A DNA stretch of 64,000 nucleotides from Ferrovibrio sp964218355 (lineage in GTDB: Bacteria > Pseudomonadota > Alphaproteobacteria > Ferrovibrionales > Ferrovibrionaceae). A program made the position numbers and the translations under genes. The notes beneath the pieces are model-generated. The model did not search any database. It was not told the DNA's origin and saw nothing but the letters and a program-made list of their open reading frames with translations. Positions 59,094-64,000 of the stretch are shown here, piece by piece. The number at the start of each line of letters is the position of its first letter. Position 1 is the stretch's first letter. The DNA is taken from the NCBI RefSeq assembly GCF_964218355.1, contig NZ_CAXPMC010000007.1, forward strand, positions 62,001 through 126,000, read 5' to 3'.

Positions 59094-60354
59094 CGATTGT
59101 TTTGCCGATGGCGGTGCGCTGACCCGCCTGGATGCGGCGCTGGCCCAGCTGCTGCAGCGCCTAGTGCCGCTGACGGAGATCGAGACCTGCCCGACCGGCC
59201 TGGCGGCGGGGCGGGCCCTGGCGGTGCCGCTGGCGGCGCGGCTGCCCCTGCCGCCGCAGGACAATGCCGCCGTGGACGGATATGCCGTCTATCATGCCGA
59301 CCTGCTGCCAGGGGCGGCAACGCGGTTGCCGGTGATCGGCCGGGCCGCAGCCGGACATCCTTTTGCCGGCCTGCAGCCGCGCGGCGCCGCTGTCAAAATC
59401 CTGACCGGTGCGATGATGCCGGCTGCCGCCAGTGCCGGCGGCGGCCCCGATACCGTGCTGATGCAGGAGGATTGCAGCGAAACCGACGGCCATGTGGTGA
59501 TCCCGCCCGGGATTGTGCCCGGCGCCAATTGCCGGCGGGCCGGCGAGGATGTTCGGCAGGGGGCGGAAATCCTGCCGGCCGGCCGCCGGCTGGCACCGGG
59601 CGATCTGGCGCTGGCCGCCGCGGCCGGCCATGCAGGGCTGCCGGTTTTCCGGCCCCTGCGTATTGCCCTGCTGTCGACCGGCGATGAGCTGCACGAAGCC
59701 GGCCAGCCATTGCCGGCCGGCGGTATCCACGATGCCAATCGCCCGTTGCTGGCGGCCCTGCTGTCGGGGATCGGCTGCCATGTCAGCGATCTCGGTATCC
59801 AGCCGGACCGCCAGGGGCATCTGGCCGGCCTGTTTGCCGAGGTATCGGCGACCCATGACGCGATCGTCACCTCCGGCGGCGTGTCGGGTGGCGAGGAAGA
59901 TCACGTGAAGGCCGCCATTGCGGCAGCCGGTGGCCGGCTGCATGCGTGGCGGCTGGCGATCCGGCCGGGCAAACCGGTGGCACTGGGCCAGGTCGGTGCC
60001 GTGCCGGTGATCGGCCTGCCCGGCAATCCGGTGGCTGCGGCCCTGACCTTTGCCTTTTTTGCCGGTCCGCTGCTGCAGAAGCTGGGCGGCTATATACCGA
60101 TGCCGCCGCGTGGGTTTGCGGTCCGTTCGGGCTTTCGCTGGGCCAAGCGGGCCGGGCTGCGCGAATGGCTGCGGGTTTCGCTCGAACCGGACGGGACGGG
60201 CGGCTGGCTGGCCCGCAAATATCCTGTGGACGGTGCCGGCATCCTGTCGTCGCTGGTACACAGCGACGGCGTGCTCGCCCTTGACGAAGACCGGAGCGGG
60301 CTGGAACCCGGAGAGACGGCGCTGTTTTACCCGTTCAGGGAACTCGGGCTCTAG
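59077..60354 (+). CDS. moeA: Molybdopterin molybdenumtransferase
   Basis: A 425-residue enzyme that inserts molybdate into adenylated molybdopterin. Motifs in order: PPQDNAAVDGYAV near residue 65, KILTGAMMP, LLSTGDELHE, TSGGVSGGEEDHVK and GLPGNPVAA. I chose the GTG at 59077 with AGGA 7 bases upstream; an ATG at 59053 would overlap mobB more deeply. It is cotranscribed with mobB and convergent with the next gene (3 bp apart). Confidence 0.93.
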   Translation: MARLNDDCFADGGALTRLDAALAQLLQRLVPLTEIETCPTGLAAGRALAVPLAARLPLPPQDNAAVDGYAVYHADLLPGAATRLPVIGRAAAGHPFAGLQPRGAAVKILTGAMMPAAASAGGGPDTVLMQEDCSETDGHVVIPPGIVPGANCRRAGEDVRQGAEILPAGRRLAPGDLALAAAAGHAGLPVFRPLRIALLSTGDELHEAGQPLPAGGIHDANRPLLAALLSGIGCHVSDLGIQPDRQGHLAGLFAEVSATHDAIVTSGGVSGGEEDHVKAAIAAAGGRLHAWRLAIRPGKPVALGQVGAVPVIGLPGNPVAAALTFAFFAGPLLQKLGGYIPMPPRGFAVRSGFRWAKRAGLREWLRVSLEPDGTGGWLARKYPVDGAGILSSLVHSDGVLALDEDRSGLEPGETALFYPFRELGL

Positions 60355-60357
60355 CGG

Positions 60358-61797
60358 TCAGCTGCTGCCGATCTGGCGCAGGATGTGGTCTGGCTTCAGT
60401 GTTTCGGCGAAACCTGGGGTCTCGACGATCGGCGCCACCGCATCCCCCTCGATGAAGCTGAAGCCGGCGGCAATGGCCGTCGAAACGTCGTCGTGGCTGG
60501 AGGCAAAGGCCAGCACGGATTCCATCCGGTGCAGCGCGGCCCGTTTGGCGAAGCTCGACAGGAGGTTGAGCCGCTTGCCGATATCGACCTCATCCTGCGG
60601 AACCCAGGTCGAGAAGGTGTGGCAGCCGGTGGTGGCATAGAGATCGATCAGGCGGAAATCGGGCGCGATATGCAGCACGCGGGTGGCGCAGAAGGGCTGG
60701 ATATAGGCCATCACCTCGGCGACACGGCTGGCGGGCGTGCCGGCCGGGATATTGTGGATTGCCATGCCGAGGAATTTCGAAATGCCGGCCGGGATCTCCT
60801 TCAGGCGGGCAAAATACACATCCCGCAGTTTCGATTGCGCCAGGGTATCGAAATTCACCGACATGATGGCGATGCCCTTGCGACCGCTGGTCAGCATGCG
60901 ATGGACGCCGAGCAGGCCGGTGGTGAGCGTGTAGCGATCGAGGTGAAAGGGCAGTTCGGCCGGGTTCTCGAGGAACGGGTCGTCGATCTCCAGCGCCGGC
61001 CGGCCGGTCGGCACATGGATGACGGTCGAATGATAGATGTTGAAGGTCCGGCGCTTGATGCCGAAGGCGGGATAGAACCCGGCCTGGCATTCCTTGAGAA
61101 AGGCCGCGATGGTTTTCTTCTGGAACAGGCCGGCCAGCGACTGGTCGAGATCGGTCAGGTCTGGCCCGGCGCCGGTAACCGCCGGCCCGACCTGCGACAG
61201 GTCGGGATCGGCCTCGGCGCCCTGGTGGAAAAAGGTCACGCTGTCGTCCTGCGGTGCCGCCTCGGCGGCGGCGCGGACATAGTTGACCAGGTCCTGCAGC
61301 GATTCAACGCGCTGCAGGACCAGCTTGCGGTCAACTTCGGCCACGGTGGAAGAGACGATGATCTCGCGGTCGGCCGGCAATTCGCCGACCACCAGCTTCT
61401 GGACTTCGTCGGCGATCACCTTTGCCTTGAAAGCCGCTTCCTGCCGGCCCAGCCGGGTGAACAGGATCAGGTAATTCTCGTCATCGACCTTGTAATAGGC
61501 ATCGGTGACGTCGAGCCGCCGCCGCAGGATTCCCTCGACGAGATGGAAAATCTGCTCGGCCCGGTCCGGCCATTGCGGGCCAAGCTCCTGCCGGATCGCG
61601 GCGAGGCCGATCAGCTGCATGGTGCCGGCCGGCAGCTTGCTCGGCAGCGCGGTGCCGGGCGCCAGCGGTCTGCGGCCACCACCCGAAGGCGTGGTTTCCG
61701 CCTGGGACCGGCGCGGCTGCGTGGCGGGGGCGTCGTCGTCCCCGAACAGCATGTTGCCGATCCGGCCCATGAAGGATTTTGACTGCTGGTTGCTCAT
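60358..61797 (-). CDS. Hypothetical protein resembling degenerate GGDEF plus EAL-like domains
   Basis: A 479-residue cytosolic protein. After a disordered N-terminus (about 1-55), residues 56-180 look like a GGDEF fold that has lost its motif: RRLDVTDAYYKVDDENYLILFTRLGRQEAAFKAK, seen as YYKVDDENYLILFTRLGRQE. Residues 220-479 resemble a TIM-type EAL fold without the EAL/DDFG residues: GIAIMSVNFDTLAQSKLRD and FRLIDLYATTGCHTF. This homology is my reading of patterns, not a search result. If right, it is a catalytically dead receptor or scaffold. A single gene, convergent with moeA. Confidence 0.6.
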   Translation of the reverse strand: MSNQQSKSFMGRIGNMLFGDDDAPATQPRRSQAETTPSGGGRRPLAPGTALPSKLPAGTMQLIGLAAIRQELGPQWPDRAEQIFHLVEGILRRRLDVTDAYYKVDDENYLILFTRLGRQEAAFKAKVIADEVQKLVVGELPADREIIVSSTVAEVDRKLVLQRVESLQDLVNYVRAAAEAAPQDDSVTFFHQGAEADPDLSQVGPAVTGAGPDLTDLDQSLAGLFQKKTIAAFLKECQAGFYPAFGIKRRTFNIYHSTVIHVPTGRPALEIDDPFLENPAELPFHLDRYTLTTGLLGVHRMLTSGRKGIAIMSVNFDTLAQSKLRDVYFARLKEIPAGISKFLGMAIHNIPAGTPASRVAEVMAYIQPFCATRVLHIAPDFRLIDLYATTGCHTFSTWVPQDEVDIGKRLNLLSSFAKRAALHRMESVLAFASSHDDVSTAIAAGFSFIEGDAVAPIVETPGFAETLKPDHILRQIGSS

Positions 61798-61901
61798 GTC
61801 TCAAAAATATAGGCACGGCTGGTCCTGTCCATGGCAGAAATCGAGCCGCATACATGCTTATTTTACAGTAATGCCTCTGTCGCCCGCGTGCGCCGCACAA
61901 G

Positions 61902-61928
61902 AAAAAGCCCGGGGTGAACCCGGGCTTT
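61902..61928 (-). terminator. Rho-independent terminator of hisI
   Basis: AAAGCCCGGG (61904-61913) pairs with CCCGGGCTTT (61919-61928) around GTGAA. On the minus strand it ends in a T-run (complement of the A-run at 61902-61906), 24 bp after the hisI stop. Confidence 0.88.
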
Positions 61929-61951
61929 CCCATATCACAGGACGCGGCAGA

Positions 61952-62416
61952 TCAGAGAATGGTCGGGTTCGGCGCATCGCCATAGACCGCCTTCGGATCG
62001 AAGGCCTTCTCGGTCTCCTCGAATTTCAGCGCGACCGGCTTGTCGCCCGCCTGGCCGGTCGGTACCGAGCGGTAGAAGCAGGAGCGGTAGCCGACATGGC
62101 AGGAGGCATCGCCGGGGATTTTCACCCGCAGCCAGACCGCATCCTGATCATCGTCGATGCGCAGCTCGGCAACCTTCTGTACCAGGCCGGAGGTGGCACC
62201 CTTGTGCCACAGGACCTTGCGGCTGCGGCTCCAGTAATGTGCCTCGCCGGTTTCGATGGTGCGCGTCAGCGCCTCTGCATTCATGTAGCCCAGCATCAGG
62301 ACTTCGCCGCTGTCGGCGTCGGTGGTCACACAGGGGATCAGGCCGTCAGCGTCGAATTTCGGCGCTAGGTCATGGCCTTCCTCGACCTGTTCCACGGATA
62401 TGCGCTTGGCGAACAC
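61952..62416 (-). CDS. hisI: Phosphoribosyl-AMP cyclohydrolase
   Basis: A 154-residue stand-alone HisI (not fused to HisE), catalysing ring opening of PR-AMP in histidine synthesis. DADSGEVLMLGYMNAEALTRTIETGEAHYWSRSRKVLWHKGATSG, seen as LMLGYMNAEAL and HYWSRSRKVLWHKG, and CHVGYRSCFYR carry the zinc and magnesium ligands. I chose the GTG at 62416, which has AGGAG 7 bases before it. It is divergent from the Fe-S scaffold gene. Confidence 0.94.
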   Translation of the reverse strand: MFAKRISVEQVEEGHDLAPKFDADGLIPCVTTDADSGEVLMLGYMNAEALTRTIETGEAHYWSRSRKVLWHKGATSGLVQKVAELRIDDDQDAVWLRVKIPGDASCHVGYRSCFYRSVPTGQAGDKPVALKFEETEKAFDPKAVYGDAPNPTIL

Positions 62417-62541
62417 GGGCTTGCTCCTGTCCCGGCGGGCTGCCGGCCCCGGGGGCGGCAACAAGCCGGATTGCTCTTCAAAGATGGGCCGTTATATATC
62501 GTCGGGCGGCCCCTGCTTCAAGCCAAGCCGCCCGGAGCCCC

Positions 62542-63000
62542 ATGCTGAACGCCCTGTATAATGAAAAAATCCTTGGTTTTGCGGCACATATTGGCCAGAC
62601 CGAGCGCCTGCTGGCACCGGATGCGACGGTGACCCATCACAGCCCGCTCTGCGGCAGCCGCATCACCGTGGATGTCAGCCTCGGCCCCGATGGCCGCATC
62701 GCCGGCTATGGCCAGCAGGTCCGGGCCTGCGCGCTCGGCCAGGCGGCCGCCTCGATCCTGGGCCGGCATGTGCTGGGGCAGGATGCCGCCACCCTGCGGG
62801 AGCTGGCCGGCATTATGCGCCGCATGCTGAAGGAAGACGGGCCGCCGCCGGGCGCCGATTTCGCCGGCGGTGCCTTTGCCGATCTGGAAGTGCTGACCCC
62901 GGTGCGCGACCACAAGGCCCGGCACAATGCCGTGCTGCTGCCTTTCGAGGCGGTGGTGAAGGCCATCGACCAGATCGAGGCGGCGCGCGGCGCCGCATAG
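62542..63000 (+). CDS. NifU/IscU-like iron-sulfur scaffold protein
   Basis: A 152-residue protein of the NifU N-terminal (SufU/IscU) fold. It starts MLNALYNEKILGFAAHIGQTERL, and its conserved cysteines are in HHSPLCGSRITVDV and RACALGQAAAS; the third canonical cysteine is missing. The last part reads PVRDHKARHNAVLLPFEA. It may pass sulfur or clusters as a scaffold or helper. It is convergent with sufE across 10 bp, which fits a sulfur-transfer context. Confidence 0.82.
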   Translation: MLNALYNEKILGFAAHIGQTERLLAPDATVTHHSPLCGSRITVDVSLGPDGRIAGYGQQVRACALGQAAASILGRHVLGQDAATLRELAGIMRRMLKEDGPPPGADFAGGAFADLEVLTPVRDHKARHNAVLLPFEAVVKAIDQIEAARGAA

Positions 63001-63010
63001 GCGCGATGGC

Positions 63011-63436
63011 TCAGGCGGCTTTCAGTTCCGCCCGGGCGACATTGCGGATCAGCGCGATCATGCCGTTCAGGCCGTTCACCCGGTTCGAGGTGATGTTCTC
63101 CCAGACCCCGATCCTGTCGAGGAAGTCCGGCGGCGTATCGACGATCTCCTGCGCCGTGCGGCCGGAATAGACCTTCAGCAGCAGGGCGATCAGTCCGGCG
63201 ACGATCTCGGATTCGCTGCTGGCCTGGTAGTGGATGCGGCCATCGCGGGCTTCGCCATGCAGCCAGGCGCGGTTGATGCAGCCCTTGACCCGCCAGTCGT
63301 CAGTGCGCAATGCGTCCGGGTAGGGAGGCAGCGACCGGCCGAGATCGATCAGATACCGGTAGCGGTCCATCCAGTCGTCGAACAGCGCGAAATCCTCGAT
63401 GATCTGCTGCTGGGTTTCCTGGATGCTCTCGCTCAT
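63011..63436 (-). CDS. sufE: Cysteine desulfuration protein SufE
   Basis: A 141-residue protein with the sulfur-acceptor Cys53 in WRVKGCINRAWLHG. DFALFDDWMDRYRYLIDLGRSLPPYP is typical SufE. It accepts persulfide sulfur from SufS and passes it to SufBCD. It lies 9 bp downstream of cysS, on the same strand, so the two may be cotranscribed. Confidence 0.94.
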   Translation of the reverse strand: MSESIQETQQQIIEDFALFDDWMDRYRYLIDLGRSLPPYPDALRTDDWRVKGCINRAWLHGEARDGRIHYQASSESEIVAGLIALLLKVYSGRTAQEIVDTPPDFLDRIGVWENITSNRVNGLNGMIALIRNVARAELKAA

Positions 63437-63445
63437 GGCCGCCTC

Positions 63446-64000
63446 CTATGATGCCACGCGCCAGGTGGTTTCGCCGGCCTTGTCCTCCAGCAGGATGCCG
63501 CGCGCAGCCAGCGCGTCGCGGATGCGGTCGGATTCCGCCCAGTCCTTGCGGGCCCGGGCCGTGCGGCGTGCGGCAATCAGGTCTTCGATCTCGGCAACGT
63601 CCATGTCTGCCGCCACATTGCCCTTCAGCCAGGCGGCGGCATCCTGCTGCAGCAGGCCCAGCAGCCAGCCGGCGGCCAGCAGCTCGCCCTTCAGGCGGGC
63701 CCGCTCGGCCGCCCCGGTTGCCTTGTTGGCGGCATTGGCGATCTGGTGCAGTTCGGCCAGCGCCTTCGGTGTGTTGAGGTCGTCGGCCAGCGCGGCGAGG
63801 AAAGCCTCCGGCGCGGCACTGGCCGTCGCCTCGGCGTCCTTCAGACTGTCGAGAGTGCGATAGAGGCGGTCGAGCTGGGCTTTCGCCTCGCGCAGGCCGG
63901 CCTCGGTCCAGTCGAGCGGCTGCCGGTAATGCGCCGACAGCAGGGCCAGCCGGATCGCCTCGCCCGGCGCCTGCTTCAGCAGGTCGTGCACCAGCAGGAC
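63446..64000 (-). CDS. cysS: Cysteinyl-tRNA synthetase, 3' part
   Basis: The C-terminal ~184 residues of CysRS, cut by the window end. LLKQAPGEAIRLALLSAHYRQPLDW is the conserved junction after the KMSKS loop, seen here as APGEAIRLALLSAHYRQPLDW in two parts, and the helical DALR-like domain follows (DDLNTPKALAELHQIANAA, WAESDRIRDALAARGILLED). The catalytic Rossmann domain with HIGH is outside the window. Confidence 0.93.
   Translation of the reverse strand, partial: VLLVHDLLKQAPGEAIRLALLSAHYRQPLDWTEAGLREAKAQLDRLYRTLDSLKDAEATASAAPEAFLAALADDLNTPKALAELHQIANAANKATGAAERARLKGELLAAGWLLGLLQQDAAAWLKGNVAADMDVAEIEDLIAARRTARARKDWAESDRIRDALAARGILLEDKAGETTWRVAS

Overview
This window is chromosomal DNA from a GC-rich, free-living alphaproteobacterium. 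The gene content fits Rhodospirillales or a relative: SufA/SufE/NifU-like proteins, a GlnK-type PII protein, a long-form LeuA preceded by a leucine leader peptide, Zur- and FNR/CRP-like operators, a SCOT-type CoA transferase and Fe-SOD. The order-level placement is inference. Coding density is above 90 percent. I see no insertion sequence, prophage, CRISPR array or rRNA. The one RNA gene found is tRNA-Ser(CGA) at 53869-53958.

Layout. 1-6.3 kb: the SufA gene, then a surface glycan/lipid-carrier cluster (GT-C-like membrane protein, methyltransferase, ArnC/GtrB-like GT2, SMR-type flippase, ArnB-like aminotransferase, atypical epimerase). 6.4-11.2 kb: a lipoprotein gene and ugpBAEC under a three-repeat Pho box. 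11.2-16.4 kb: SprT-like metallopeptidase, Bcr/CflA-type MFS pump, alpha/beta hydrolase and PBP1A. 16.5-18.4 kb: a Zur-boxed zinc ABC transporter with no binding-protein gene nearby. 18.4-21.8 kb: a PAS protein with an FNR-like palindrome, glnK, leuA and the leucine leader. 21.8-31.9 kb: scoAB, M20 peptidase, small envelope proteins, a type II 3-hydroxyacyl-CoA dehydrogenase, a leaderless ArsR/double-SRPBCC operon, mdh, yhhN and pmp3. 32.0-34.5 kb: a three-lipoprotein operon with an M48 protease. 34.5-44.5 kb: bioB, a LuxR-type response regulator convergent with a 1283-residue symporter-histidine kinase, mtgA, matB and a diguanylate cyclase. 44.5-52.1 kb: a catabolic island (IclR regulator, NTF2-like protein, maleylacetate reductase, hydroxyquinol 1,2-dioxygenase, TctCBA transporter, flavin reductase). 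52.2-64 kb: a second GT-C-like paralog, tRNA-Ser, DHH and CBS proteins, mobA, a CPA2 antiporter, sodB, mobB-moeA, a protein resembling degenerate GGDEF/EAL, hisI, a NifU-like scaffold, sufE and the 3' part of cysS.

How the genes work together. The catabolic island takes hydroxyquinol to 3-oxoadipate and probably imports an aromatic acid through TctCBA. Three matching palindromes (one beside iclR, two before tctC) suggest one IclR regulon, but no ring hydroxylase is present, so the upstream step is unknown. The glycan cluster has the logic of an Arn/Gtr system (make an amino sugar, load it on undecaprenyl phosphate, flip it, transfer it) with a different gene set.

The most interesting regulatory signals are the leuA attenuation leader, the class II FNR-like site before the PAS gene, the Pho box for ugp, the Zur box, and the ArsR operator that covers the -10 element and the start codon. 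A further oddity is a series of 14-15 bp tandem duplications, three of which span stop codons, and a 10-bp-period array between two convergent genes.
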